64,000 nt of DNA from Lentisphaerota bacterium (GTDB taxonomy: Bacteria; Verrucomicrobiota; Lentisphaeria; Victivallales; Victivallaceae), in assembly GCA_015061615.1 (NCBI GenBank), contig SUWE01000001.1, positions 62,001-126,000 of the forward strand, written 5' to 3'. Below are positions 19,258 to 29,436 of this stretch, piece by piece; position 1 is the stretch's first letter, and each line of letters starts with the position of its first letter. The notes beneath the pieces are model-generated. The model was not told the origin of the DNA, did not search any database, and saw nothing but the letters and a program-made list of their open reading frames with translations. The position numbers and the translations under genes are program-made.

Positions 19258-21261
19258 TTAATCTATCAAATTTTTTCCAACCGGCAGAGTGTTGTCCAAC
19301 GCCGCCCGGAATGGCGGAATTGCGATACCGGAAGTTGCTTTCAAGCCGAACCCACGCGGATTTTCTGCCCACGCATACCATACGGCGAAAGGTTCACTCA
19401 CCGCGTTCGAGGTCAATTTTATGGTATCGTCAGATACAAATTCAGCTGTCGCTTCAAATGCTTCAAAATCTTTTCCGGCAATGACAAACGCTTCCGCAGA
19501 AGAATTTTTGTCCAGCTTCTGATCGAACTTGAGAATAAGAGCATTGCCTTCAGCTTTGATCGACAACAGCTCCGGAATTTTTACAGCGCTGCCGTTCAAT
19601 CTTGCATATTCATAATCCGCGATCCTTTCGGCAACTTCTTTTTTGTTGCGCGGATGGATATCGGATACATCTCCGGTGCCGATGGTGTTTATCAATGTAC
19701 TGCCGGTCGTTTTTGCCGCCATAGACTGTGCTTCGCGGAGCAGCGGCCAGGTGCCGAACGGGGCAAAACGGTGAACCGGCTGGAAATCCGGCAGCTGGAT
19801 AATATAAAAATGCAATTTGCTGTCAAGAAAATTTCTCCGCCAGTCCGCAATCAGCAGTTCCATAAGCTCCTGATAAATTCCTGCGGTGCAGATGGCATTG
19901 GCTTCTCCCTGATACCAGAGCGCTCCGGCAAGGGCTGTTCCTTCGATGGGACGCAGCATGGAGTCGAAAAATCCGTACAGACTGTTGCAGCCGCCCTGAC
20001 CGAAGTTGTGCATGCAGGTCATGCCTTCGGTTCCGGCATCGAAAGTTTCTTTGAATTTCCATTTGCCGGTGATTCCGATTTTTATGGAACCGTCTTCAGA
20101 CTCCAGATACATATCTTCGGCAGGTCCGGTCAAACCGCCGTCAGCGCAGATCGAATAAAGTGACAATACCCGTATGGCAATGGTGTTTTCACCGTCACGC
20201 AGAATATTTTCAGGAACTTCGTAAACTCTTGGTGTGTTCCAAAATTCCATTGTGTAGGCATCGCCGGTGGAACCGATTTCAATACCGTTGACAAAGGTGC
20301 GGTCGAATTTGTCGACCGCTCCCAGATGAAGGGTGAAATGGTGGCTTGAAGCGCCAGATGGAAGTTTGATATTACGCCGGAAATAGAAGATCCCCGCATG
20401 GTTATGTCCCGCCTGAGTCCAGCTGTCGGGAATAAGCATCGTATCCCAATCGGAGTCATCGAATTTTTCAGTGCAGAATCCTGCTTCGATGCCGCCGTCG
20501 GCGGGTTCTTCCGGGAAAATATCTCTTATTGCACGGTCAAGTTTTCCTGATGGCGGAAATGTTTCACAATCAAGGTCAAGAGAACAGACTTTTTCATTGT
20601 AACGGGCGGTTTCTTCAGCATAAGCGGAACTGTTCAAAAGAGAGTATTCGCTGATAAACGACTCAATATTGACTCCGCCGTATGTCGCTCCGATGATACC
20701 GATGGGGATCCCGGTCTTTTTGGCAAGGGCAGCTGCAAAAAATCCGCCGATCGCAGAAAATTTGCTCAAACTTTCTCTGCTTGCGGTCTGCCATGAACCC
20801 TCCGGAGATGACACCTGACCGTAATAGGTATGCACCGGAATCGGGAAAAATTTGACAAGATGAAGAACTGATTCATCCAACGCTCCGGCATCGGGAATCG
20901 CATTTTCCATGGACAGTTCCATATTGGACTGCCCTCCGGCGATGTAGACATTGCCGAACGAGATATCTTCAAAGACAACTTTTTCTCCGGCGGCGGCAAC
21001 CGTCAGCTGCAATCCGTATGCCGGTTTCATCGGGGGGATTCTGAATGTAAATTCTCCGAGAAGATTGGAGAAAATCGCCAGACGGCAGTCGCCCACGGTC
21101 AGTTCCACTTTTACTGCGGGGAGTGTTTTTCCGCGCAGAACAGCAGTCTTGCCGTGCTGGAACACCGCATGGTCACCATAAAATCCGGCTATTTCAAGCC
21201 GGGATATTGTTCCGGAGTTTTCTTCCGGAAGATTATTGTCTATGTCTCTTAACGTAAGCAT
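19258..21261 (-). CDS. Sialate O-acetylesterase-like SGNH hydrolase
   Basis: 'DHAVFQHGK', 'VYIAGGQSNMELSM', 'IGIIGATYGGVNIESFIS', 'GALWYQGEANA', jelly-roll insert 'FYFRRNIKLP'. Confidence 0.88.
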   Translation of the reverse strand: MLTLRDIDNNLPEENSGTISRLEIAGFYGDHAVFQHGKTAVLRGKTLPAVKVELTVGDCRLAIFSNLLGEFTFRIPPMKPAYGLQLTVAAAGEKVVFEDISFGNVYIAGGQSNMELSMENAIPDAGALDESVLHLVKFFPIPVHTYYGQVSSPEGSWQTASRESLSKFSAIGGFFAAALAKKTGIPIGIIGATYGGVNIESFISEYSLLNSSAYAEETARYNEKVCSLDLDCETFPPSGKLDRAIRDIFPEEPADGGIEAGFCTEKFDDSDWDTMLIPDSWTQAGHNHAGIFYFRRNIKLPSGASSHHFTLHLGAVDKFDRTFVNGIEIGSTGDAYTMEFWNTPRVYEVPENILRDGENTIAIRVLSLYSICADGGLTGPAEDMYLESEDGSIKIGITGKWKFKETFDAGTEGMTCMHNFGQGGCNSLYGFFDSMLRPIEGTALAGALWYQGEANAICTAGIYQELMELLIADWRRNFLDSKLHFYIIQLPDFQPVHRFAPFGTWPLLREAQSMAAKTTGSTLINTIGTGDVSDIHPRNKKEVAERIADYEYARLNGSAVKIPELLSIKAEGNALILKFDQKLDKNSSAEAFVIAGKDFEAFEATAEFVSDDTIKLTSNAVSEPFAVWYAWAENPRGFGLKATSGIAIPPFRAALDNTLPVGKNLID

Positions 21262-21333
21262 TTCTTAATATAACTCCAAAGTTGCTTTCATACAAATGTT
21301 TTTCCTGCTTTATATGTAAAAATCAATGAAAAA

Positions 21334-22350
21334 TCACACCTGACACAGCAGTTGTGTTTTCAACCTTCTTTGAAATGGACTTTTATCGCCTGCCGCAGTC
21401 CGGCGGATGAACTCCTCCACTCCGGCCCGGAACAGTTCCATCGGCTGATGGAGCATGTGCAATCCTGCTGTCGGCGGCATGGAGTTGCTCTGGATGAAAA
21501 CAAGTATTTCATAATCTTTGCCCAATACGAGATTGTGTTTTGAAGCAAAAAGTATAACTCCGGTAAGCAGTTTTTCATGAGGAAGGAATATTTTGCGGGG
21601 AAATCCTGACGTTTTGTAAAGTTTTTCAAGCCGGGTGTCCAGTTCACCGGTTCCATCTTCATCGTGTTTTACTATCCAGCCGGCGGGGATAGTTGCCCCG
21701 CACTTGAAACATCCTTCGTAAAAAGCCATCAGCCGGTCTGTAAGATATGGGGATTTTTCGTTGGGAACGGGAGTTATTACAGCAATTTGCTTATCACCTT
21801 TCTGCATGACAGCTTCCAATCCTTCTGCGATACTTGTCCAGTAATCGGTGCAAATGCTGTCAAAATCTCCGTAACTGCGGTTGATCAAAAGCTGGGGGAT
21901 CCCCCTTTGGCGGAGCAGGTGCATCAGCATGATTTGCGACTCTGCCGGCAGTACCCAGATCACTGCCTGCCCCGGAGTGAAAAAATGTTCGGAGTTGCGG
22001 GATATGAACTGCTGGTTTATCCAGCGAACTGGAATATCCGGTGTGTTGAGATTGCAGAGTATCCCTGAAAATGGATAATAGTTGGCATTTGCCGCATACT
22101 CGCTGATGACGATTATCTCTTTGAGTGTTGAACCGTAAGGTCCCGGACGTACAAATGTTCCGCTGCCTCTGGATGCTTGCAGAAATCCGGCATTGCACAG
22201 CTTTTTCAACACTCTCTGTACTATTATTCTGGAACAGTTGAATTGCTGCATCAGTTTGAATTGCGAAGGAATTTGCGAAAAGGGGGCAAACTCTCCGGAA
22301 TTTATCTTGCTGAGCAGATATTGTTCCAAACTTGCAGTTTTGGTTTTCAT
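21334..22350 (-). CDS. GntR-family wHTH transcriptional regulator with LacI-like ligand domain
   Basis: 'LSKINSGEFAPFSQIPSQFKLMQQFNCSRIIVQRVLKKLCNAGFLQASRGSGTFV' plus C-terminal periplasmic-binding-like domain. Confidence 0.82.
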   Translation of the reverse strand: MKTKTASLEQYLLSKINSGEFAPFSQIPSQFKLMQQFNCSRIIVQRVLKKLCNAGFLQASRGSGTFVRPGPYGSTLKEIIVISEYAANANYYPFSGILCNLNTPDIPVRWINQQFISRNSEHFFTPGQAVIWVLPAESQIMLMHLLRQRGIPQLLINRSYGDFDSICTDYWTSIAEGLEAVMQKGDKQIAVITPVPNEKSPYLTDRLMAFYEGCFKCGATIPAGWIVKHDEDGTGELDTRLEKLYKTSGFPRKIFLPHEKLLTGVILFASKHNLVLGKDYEILVFIQSNSMPPTAGLHMLHQPMELFRAGVEEFIRRTAAGDKSPFQRRLKTQLLCQV

Positions 22351-22494
22351 ATCGGTCCTCTTTTAATCTGCACCTGATACAATGTAGCTCAATATATCAA
22401 CTATTTCAAGCGGCTTTTTTATCTAATGCAAAACAAAAAAGTGTTTTTATAAGTCATTATATCAAGTTTTTTCATGGATATTTGCTCTGTCAGG

Positions 22495-22551
22495 TTGACA
22501 AATGCTGAAAATGTTGGTATACTTATATGCGTGGTACATCATATTTGTACC
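22495..22551 (+). promoter_or_regulatory. Promoter plus inverted-repeat operator upstream of Gfo/Idh/MocA operon
   Basis: TTGACA (22495-22500) N17 TATACT (22518-22523), followed by GGTAC-N9-GTACC (22533-22551). Confidence 0.65.
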
Positions 22552-22595
22552 TCAATTTATAAATTCACCTTAAACAAATCAAAGGACGTGTTATT

Positions 22596-23762
22596 ATGGC
22601 TGGAAAAGTCAAATTCGGTATCATCGGTATCGGCAACATGGGCACTGGACATGCCGAGATGATGGAGGATATTAAAAATGTGGAACTGGTCGCGGTTTGT
22701 GATATCAAGCCGAAAGCTTTTGACCATTTGCCGGAAAAAATAAGAGAGAAGGTCGTTTGCTATACCGAAACAGAAAAATTTTTCAAGCATGAAGGTCTTG
22801 AAGCTGTTCTGATCGCTGTTCCCCATTATTTTCATGTCGATCTGGCGATCGCCGCTATGGAAAACGGCAAGCACTTTATCGTTGAAAAACCCATTTCTGT
22901 TCACAAAGCCGAAGCTCAGCGCCTGATTGACGAGGCGGCGAAATATCCGCATCTTGTCCGCAGTGCCATGTTCAATCAGCGCACTCTGCCTGCCCACCGC
23001 AAGCTCAAAGCGATGATTGACAACGGCGAACTTGGAAAAATCAACCGTGTCAACTGGATCATCACTGACTGGTTCCGTACCCAGCGTTATTATGACTCCG
23101 GCGACTGGCGTGCCACCTGGGCAGGTGAGGGCGGTGGAGTTCTGCTCAATCAGTGTCCCCACCAGCTTGACCTGATGCAGTGGCTTTTCGGTATGCCCGT
23201 TCTGGTCAGTGCCCAGGCAAAGATCGGTAAATATCATGATATCGAAGTCGAAGATGAGGTCAATGCTTACCTTGAATACGCCGATGGCTGTGTCGGCAAC
23301 TTTATCACCAGTACCGGTGAAGCTCCGGGAACGAACCGTTTGGAAATCACTGCCGAACGCGGCAGAGTCATCCTTGAAAACGGAACGATCAATTTCCTGC
23401 GCAATGAGATCGAAACCAGTGTGCAGATCAGAGAAGCCACGGTCGGCTTCAAAAAGCCTGATACATGGGATTGCACCGTTTCCATTCCGCACGAGCCGCG
23501 TCCGCAACATGCTGTTATCGTGGAAAATGTTGCCAATGCCATTTTGAACGGTGAAAAACTTATCGCTCCGGTCGAAGAAGGTATCCGCGGTCTTGAGCTG
23601 GGCAATGCCATGCTGATGAGCGGATTGACCAAAACTCCGGTTGAGTTGCCGCTTGATGCTGCCAAATATGCAGAAATGCTCGCCGGACTTGCCGCAAATT
23701 CCCGTTTCGGCAAAAAAGAGGTCAAAGAAGCCGGTAAAACCGATATGAGTACAACTTACTGA
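22596..23762 (+). CDS. Gfo/Idh/MocA family oxidoreductase
   Basis: 'KFGIIGIGNMGTGHAEMM', 'HFIVEKPISVHKAEAQRLIDEA'. Confidence 0.92.
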   Translation: MAGKVKFGIIGIGNMGTGHAEMMEDIKNVELVAVCDIKPKAFDHLPEKIREKVVCYTETEKFFKHEGLEAVLIAVPHYFHVDLAIAAMENGKHFIVEKPISVHKAEAQRLIDEAAKYPHLVRSAMFNQRTLPAHRKLKAMIDNGELGKINRVNWIITDWFRTQRYYDSGDWRATWAGEGGGVLLNQCPHQLDLMQWLFGMPVLVSAQAKIGKYHDIEVEDEVNAYLEYADGCVGNFITSTGEAPGTNRLEITAERGRVILENGTINFLRNEIETSVQIREATVGFKKPDTWDCTVSIPHEPRPQHAVIVENVANAILNGEKLIAPVEEGIRGLELGNAMLMSGLTKTPVELPLDAAKYAEMLAGLAANSRFGKKEVKEAGKTDMSTTY

Positions 23763-23784
23763 TAAAATACGAAGGGAATAGATT

Positions 23785-24702
23785 ATGTTTCTTACAGGAT
23801 TTGCAGACGAAGCCGGCAGAGATTTTGCCGTTCAGATCAAAGCTACCAAAGAACTGGGCTGGAAATTTATAGAGGCGCGCAATATCAACGGAAAAAATCT
23901 TGCCACTCTGACCGATGAAGAATTTGACAAAGTTTGCGAACAGCTTGATGAATCAGGCATTTCCATCAACTGCTTTGGCAGTGGAGTCGCAAACTGGGCG
24001 AAAGATGCCCGTAAAGAAGAAGATTTTCAGGCTTCTCTTGATGAGCTTAATGCGGCGATTCCCCGTATGCAGAAATTGGGTATCAAACTTATCCGCGGAA
24101 TGAGTTTTGTTTCTCCTCCGAAAGACGGCGCCTGCCCGGATTCACCGGAAATCGAAGCGCAAATCTTCAAAAAAGTGCGCCGTCTGGTGGAAATTTGCGC
24201 CGATAACGGCATTGTTTACGGACACGAAAACTGCATGAATTACGGCGGACTTTCCTACAAACACACCCTCCGTCTGCTGGAAAATGTCAACCATGAAAAT
24301 CTGAAACTGATTTACGATACCGGAAACCCCTGTTTCAACTACCGCTGGATCGGTGAGCCGCCCTATGCGCTGCAGAGTTCATGGGAGTTTTACAGCAAGG
24401 TCAAAGAGCATATCGTCTATGTTCACATCAAAGACGGTATCGCGGTGCCGGGAGATGACTGCATGGTTCGTCCGCCCTGCAAATTCACCTACGCCGGTTT
24501 CGGCAACGGCGACGTGCGGGCGATCGTCAGCGATCTTCTGGCTTCCGGTTACGATGGCGGATTTTCCATGGAACCGCATCTGGCAGTTGTGTTCCATGAG
24601 GCAGACGGCGTTATGAGCGAAGCCGATGTGATGTACCGCAATTATGTTACTTACGGTCAGAAGTTTGAAGAATTGCTCCGCGACTGCGGATGGAAATTCT
24701 GA
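23785..24702 (+). CDS. Sugar phosphate isomerase/epimerase (xylose isomerase-like TIM barrel)
   Basis: 'FADEAGRDFAVQIKATKELGWKFIEARNINGKNLATLTDEEFDKVCEQLDESGI', 'YGHENCMNYGG', 'HIKDG'. Confidence 0.88.
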   Translation: MFLTGFADEAGRDFAVQIKATKELGWKFIEARNINGKNLATLTDEEFDKVCEQLDESGISINCFGSGVANWAKDARKEEDFQASLDELNAAIPRMQKLGIKLIRGMSFVSPPKDGACPDSPEIEAQIFKKVRRLVEICADNGIVYGHENCMNYGGLSYKHTLRLLENVNHENLKLIYDTGNPCFNYRWIGEPPYALQSSWEFYSKVKEHIVYVHIKDGIAVPGDDCMVRPPCKFTYAGFGNGDVRAIVSDLLASGYDGGFSMEPHLAVVFHEADGVMSEADVMYRNYVTYGQKFEELLRDCGWKF

Positions 24703-24722
24703 TACAGCAAAGGATTGTTTTT

Positions 24723-27700
24723 ATGAAACGTTTTTTGAGTTTTCTTCTGCTTTGTGCAGTGCTGCCGCTGCCGGCTGAGGTGATGCTTGCTCCAGGAGCT
24801 TCCGAAACTGACGGAATTATGAAATTTCAGAATGAGGAAAGTTTCGCACAGGAACGCAACAGTAACAAGTTCAGCGTTGAAAAGGGACTTACGATAAGTG
24901 CCGCTGTCCGTTTGCGCAAGCGTCCGCCGATTGCCGGCAGCGGTTTTGATGAAAACAAAAAAATCGTTTTTCAACATGATATCATTGCCGGAAAAGGTAA
25001 CACATTTGTATTTGGCAGACGGAGTGACTCCTGGGTCGATCAGATGTATATCAACTTTTTTAACGGCAATAAGTGGTGTGTGCCGCTGACCAAAGCGGCA
25101 GCCACACCTCCTTATAATCAGTGGGCGATTTGGGCGGTCACTCTTGAACCTCAATTCCGCAGGGAAGAGGGGCGCAAATTCACGACAGTAACGTTGTTTA
25201 TCAACGGTGAGCCGCAGTACCGTGCCGAAGTTGACGGTCATCCGGCATCCTGCAATGAGCCGGTACGCTGGGCGCAGGGAGTCGGCATCAACGGTAAAAA
25301 ATGGGGATTCAACGGCAATCTGGCTGAGGTGAAAATCTTTGACCGGGTACTTTCCGATGATGAAATACTTGTCCTTGCCCAGAAATCCAAACTGGTGAAA
25401 GTCGATGCTCAGGGATTTACTCCGGTTTCACCGGAACTGGAAAAACTTCTTGCCGGTTACTCCGGTAAAGGTGGTTCCGGAAGTTTGTGGGTTTGCAAAA
25501 GACTGGAAAAAGCCGCAAGAAACGGTTTCGACCAGCAGGCTCTGATCAGAGCAGTTAGAAAACTTGATGCGGCTTTGAAAAGTAAGAATATGAATGATTT
25601 TATCCGGCTTTTCAATCAGACAGGAACTTTCCTGAAATTGATAAAACATGATGATACTCTTACCTTGATCGCAACCGGCAAAGGGGCAGGGGCATTCCCG
25701 CTTCTGGGTATGCTGGAGCTGCCGGGAAATGGCAGAAAAACCGCCAGAGAGGTTTTCGGCAAACAGAGTATCGCATGGTCTCTTGCCGGTGTCAAAGGTA
25801 AAGATAAGTGGCGGATGAATTCTTACGCTCCGTGGAGTTGCCGTGAAACAGGAAACAACTCCTTTGAAGTCGTTTGGAAGCAGGATAAACTTACCGTTGC
25901 GTCCAATTTGACTGTAGAAAACCGCCGGGTCACTTTTGACTTTGCCGCAGATAACAAAGACAAGACATTGAGATTGGAGAATTTGAATTTTCCCGTAATC
26001 CGTCTGCATGAAAAATCCGGTGACGGCAAAAGCAAACTGGTGCATCCCTCCCAGACCGGTGTGCTTTATGATGATCCGGTCCGCAGTACTCTGCCTTCTG
26101 CGTGCTGGTATCCCAGCGGCAGATTGAATATGCAGTTTGCGGCATATTATGATCTTTACAGCGGTATTTATGTTTCACCGGAAGATCCTGAGGCAAAAAT
26201 CAAAGAGTACACTGTCCGCAGCCGCGGCGGTGATCTGGAAATGAACTGGAGCAACCCGGTTGCATTTGCCAGAGACAAATCCGGCGGCAATTCCATTGCC
26301 CGTATGCCCCGCGCCGCTGTTGAAACGTTTGAAGGCGACTGGTTCGATTCCGCAATGGTTTACAAAAAATTTGTGGAAAAATCCGCCCGTTGGAACCGTC
26401 CCCGCTTCCGTCCCACACCGAAATGGTTTGAGGAAAATCTGCTTTGGTTCTGCCATTGGACATTCAAAGAGGCGGATATGAAAGCCATGCCTTCAATAAT
26501 GAAAAAATTGCGTGATTATTTTGAAGTTCCCTTCGGAGTTCACTGGTATCGCTGGAACGACGGCGGCAAAAGCGGCTTCCCTCACAGTTTTGCTAAAGTT
26601 GGTGTGGATAAACTCAATGCCGAAATGATAAAAATGGGTGTTTTTACCAAATCATACATCGACAACCGTCTTTGGTCTGAATTGGATGGTCCCCACCGTA
26701 AAGTGGATTTTGAATTTCAGAAATACGGCAAAAAATATGCTGTTGTCAATGCAGATAAGAGTATGAATTATGAGCGTTACAGCAAGGCCTGCCGTGATGT
26801 TGTCATGTGTGCCGGAGTTCCGGCGTGGCATGATAAAATGACCTCAGTCACTGATCGTGTCGCTGGATACGGTTTTGCGGCGATCTATCACGATCAGGTG
26901 AGTGCTTCCCGTCCCTTTGCCTGTTTTGATCCTGATCACGGTCATGATTTGAATGATCCTGCGGCATGGGGGGATGGTTACTGGAAAATGTTTGAAAAAA
27001 TTGCCAAACTTCAGGCAAAATATCCTGAACTGGCGCATGATACGGAAGATGCCTCAGAGGCACATTTACCTTTCTTTGACGGATTCCTCACCTGGCGCTG
27101 GACAGATCAGAATCAGATTCCGCTTTTTGCCGCTGTTTATGCGGGCAAGACCCAGTTTACCGGCAGACACTTTGACAATACCAGTTCCGGTGATGAAGCA
27201 GGTTTTATTGCAAAAGTTGCGCTGCAGCTGGTTCAGGGAGAACAGATCGGCTGGTTTACTTACGGTATGCTGATGAAGTCGCAACAGCGGATAGTTTTTG
27301 CCAAACAGATGGTGCATTTGCGCAAACTGCTTTTGAGTTATTTCAATGGCGGAACTATGCTGAAACCGTTCAGTTTTGATCCGGCTCCGCCGATGCAGAC
27401 GTCAAGCTGGGGAATCGCCGCGCCCAAGCCGCATCCGGTAACTCTGCCTGAAATCGTTCACAGCCGTTTCCGCAGAGCTTCTGACGGAGCAGAAATGGCG
27501 GTATTTATCAACACCGCCAACCGTCCTTCCAAAGCCGGAGTCGTTTACACTGACAGTTGGAGATCCTGCAAAATGGATGGCTCTGTTTCCGCGTGGGAAT
27601 CGAGTAAAAAGATTTTTAGCAACCGTGAAATAAAACTTGCTCCTTATGGGGTTGAGGTCTGGACGACCGCTTCTGATGCCGAGGCACGCAAAATTGCTGA

Positions 27701-28163
27701 AGGTTTGAAGAAAATCGCCGGATTCAAGGCGGGCAATCTTCTTTCCCTGTTCGGAACTCTTGCTCCGCACAGTGGTGACAGTGCCGGATTGAATTTTGAC
27801 GATGCTTCCGGAAACGGTGTCAAAGGCGAAAAAGAGATGCTTACGATCACCGGCAACGGCAAAAGCACCTTGCAGTATAAGGTGAAGATGTCGCTGAAAA
27901 AAGGTAAAACTTACATGCTCAAAGCCAGGATCCGTAAAGATAAAGGCAGTCAGGGATATATGGCTGTTGCCAATTATTCAGAAAAAAGAAAGCTGAAATT
28001 TTACGGAAGTGCAGGAGCTTCTGCTCCTGCTGACGGCAACTGGCATGAAATCGCAATCAAAATCACTCCCGATGGAGAATTGTATAATTGCGGGTTGTTT
28101 ATCTACAATCAAAAATCAACCGGCAGTATATCTGTGGATAAAATCTCTCTTAAAGAGCTTTGA
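24723..28163 (+). CDS. Secreted multidomain glycosidase-like protein (LamG-like N-terminus, DUF6259-like catalytic region)
   Basis: Signal peptide MKRFLSFLLLCAVLPLPAEV; LamG/concanavalin-like 'NLAEVKIFDRVLSDDEI'; 'VHWYRWNDGG', 'YHDQVSASRPFACFDPDHGHDLNDPAAWGDGYWKMF'. Confidence 0.72.
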   Translation: MKRFLSFLLLCAVLPLPAEVMLAPGASETDGIMKFQNEESFAQERNSNKFSVEKGLTISAAVRLRKRPPIAGSGFDENKKIVFQHDIIAGKGNTFVFGRRSDSWVDQMYINFFNGNKWCVPLTKAAATPPYNQWAIWAVTLEPQFRREEGRKFTTVTLFINGEPQYRAEVDGHPASCNEPVRWAQGVGINGKKWGFNGNLAEVKIFDRVLSDDEILVLAQKSKLVKVDAQGFTPVSPELEKLLAGYSGKGGSGSLWVCKRLEKAARNGFDQQALIRAVRKLDAALKSKNMNDFIRLFNQTGTFLKLIKHDDTLTLIATGKGAGAFPLLGMLELPGNGRKTAREVFGKQSIAWSLAGVKGKDKWRMNSYAPWSCRETGNNSFEVVWKQDKLTVASNLTVENRRVTFDFAADNKDKTLRLENLNFPVIRLHEKSGDGKSKLVHPSQTGVLYDDPVRSTLPSACWYPSGRLNMQFAAYYDLYSGIYVSPEDPEAKIKEYTVRSRGGDLEMNWSNPVAFARDKSGGNSIARMPRAAVETFEGDWFDSAMVYKKFVEKSARWNRPRFRPTPKWFEENLLWFCHWTFKEADMKAMPSIMKKLRDYFEVPFGVHWYRWNDGGKSGFPHSFAKVGVDKLNAEMIKMGVFTKSYIDNRLWSELDGPHRKVDFEFQKYGKKYAVVNADKSMNYERYSKACRDVVMCAGVPAWHDKMTSVTDRVAGYGFAAIYHDQVSASRPFACFDPDHGHDLNDPAAWGDGYWKMFEKIAKLQAKYPELAHDTEDASEAHLPFFDGFLTWRWTDQNQIPLFAAVYAGKTQFTGRHFDNTSSGDEAGFIAKVALQLVQGEQIGWFTYGMLMKSQQRIVFAKQMVHLRKLLLSYFNGGTMLKPFSFDPAPPMQTSSWGIAAPKPHPVTLPEIVHSRFRRASDGAEMAVFINTANRPSKAGVVYTDSWRSCKMDGSVSAWESSKKIFSNREIKLAPYGVEVWTTASDAEARKIAEGLKKIAGFKAGNLLSLFGTLAPHSGDSAGLNFDDASGNGVKGEKEMLTITGNGKSTLQYKVKMSLKKGKTYMLKARIRKDKGSQGYMAVANYSEKRKLKFYGSAGASAPADGNWHEIAIKITPDGELYNCGLFIYNQKSTGSISVDKISLKEL

Positions 28164-28192
28164 TAACCCCTAACCAAAAAGGAAAAAGAAAA

Positions 28193-29410
28193 ATGAAATT
28201 CTTCGCCACACTTGCAGCCGTATTCGGCTGCGCACTGATGCTCCTCGGAGCGCCGAAATTCATGACTTTGGAATCCGGAAAATACAAAATCATTTTCCGT
28301 GAAATGCCGCATCGCTGGAGTATCGTCCAATTTTTCTGCGATGGAGTGGAACTTGGAACTCCGACCGGATTTTACAGCAATGTTATGTCTCCTGCCAGCG
28401 GCAAATATATCGGTGCCGGTCATACTGAAGGCGGTTTGGAACAGTTCCTTGAAGGTTCTGTTTCTGTCGACGGCGGTGAAGCGGTTCCGGTTGCCGAAGG
28501 TGTCTATAAAGGCGAAAAAGTGGTATTCAAGAAAACCTCCACGCTTGCCAATATCAAACTTTCCTGTACTTACACTCTTACTCCGGAAGGTTTGCGTGCC
28601 GACAAGCAGTTTACCGCTCTCAAAGATCAGCCTGTACACCAGTTCTATATGTGGCAGTTCTGCTGGAATAAAAAGACCACTGATTATCTTTTTATCCGCA
28701 AAAGCGGCAATGTTGTAAAAGGCAAATTCATCAACGACAACAAAATGCGTGTCTACGGCGAACCCGAAGCGTACTTCTTCAGCCAGTATCTTCCCGAAGG
28801 CAAATATGCTACGGTGAACTTCTTCCCTGAATTCGGTAAATTTACCGGTAAAAACCTGCTCTGGGATGTCGGCAAAGCCTATCACAAATACTATTTCTGG
28901 GTCGATCTGCCCAAAGTTGTCAAAGCCGGTTACACCTCTCCCGTGTACAGTATGATTGCCAAAGCGTTTCCGGCTGAAGATCTTGCAGACTGGGAAAATA
29001 AGGCGAAAGCCGAAGCTGCCGCGCTGCTCAAGCAGTATCCTTTTGCTCCGACCAAAGTTGAAACTGCTGAAGGTTTGACTGTTGAATCCTCTGATAAGTT
29101 CAACTGTGTGAAATCAAGTTTGCCTGTGGAAATGGGCAGTTCTTACAATATTGAATTTGAAATCTGCAAAACTGAAGGGATCAGCAGCAAGGTTTCCGAT
29201 CACTATGTGCTGGTAGGTTATTATGACAAGGCAAGAAAATTCCATATTCTTGCCCAGCTCGCCGATAAGATCAAAGGTGACGGTGAGTATCATACTGTTA
29301 AAGGCGGTTTCAAAACTCCTGCAGAGAAAAATGTCATTTACCTTTATATGTATAACTCCCGTTCCAAAGGAACAGTCACTGTTCGCAATCTTAAACTGGA
29401 AAAGTTTTGA
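28193..29410 (+). CDS. Secreted protein of unknown function, C-terminal carbohydrate-binding-like region
   Basis: Signal peptide MKFFATLAAVFGCALMLLGAP; its last ~100 aa ('VLVGYYDKARKF...KNVIYLYMYNSRSKGTVTVRNLKLEKF') resemble the C-terminus of the upstream protein ('ISVDKISLKEL'). Confidence 0.65.
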   Translation: MKFFATLAAVFGCALMLLGAPKFMTLESGKYKIIFREMPHRWSIVQFFCDGVELGTPTGFYSNVMSPASGKYIGAGHTEGGLEQFLEGSVSVDGGEAVPVAEGVYKGEKVVFKKTSTLANIKLSCTYTLTPEGLRADKQFTALKDQPVHQFYMWQFCWNKKTTDYLFIRKSGNVVKGKFINDNKMRVYGEPEAYFFSQYLPEGKYATVNFFPEFGKFTGKNLLWDVGKAYHKYYFWVDLPKVVKAGYTSPVYSMIAKAFPAEDLADWENKAKAEAAALLKQYPFAPTKVETAEGLTVESSDKFNCVKSSLPVEMGSSYNIEFEICKTEGISSKVSDHYVLVGYYDKARKFHILAQLADKIKGDGEYHTVKGGFKTPAEKNVIYLYMYNSRSKGTVTVRNLKLEKF

Positions 29411-29436
29411 AAATTCCAATAGAAAGGAAATGAAAA

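Noticed and set aside
19177-20163. 328-aa ORF on + strand
   Set aside because: Antisense to the GH29 start and sialate O-acetylesterase; no domain signal.
22557-23510. 317-aa ORF on - strand
   Set aside because: Antisense to a clear Gfo/Idh/MocA dehydrogenase.
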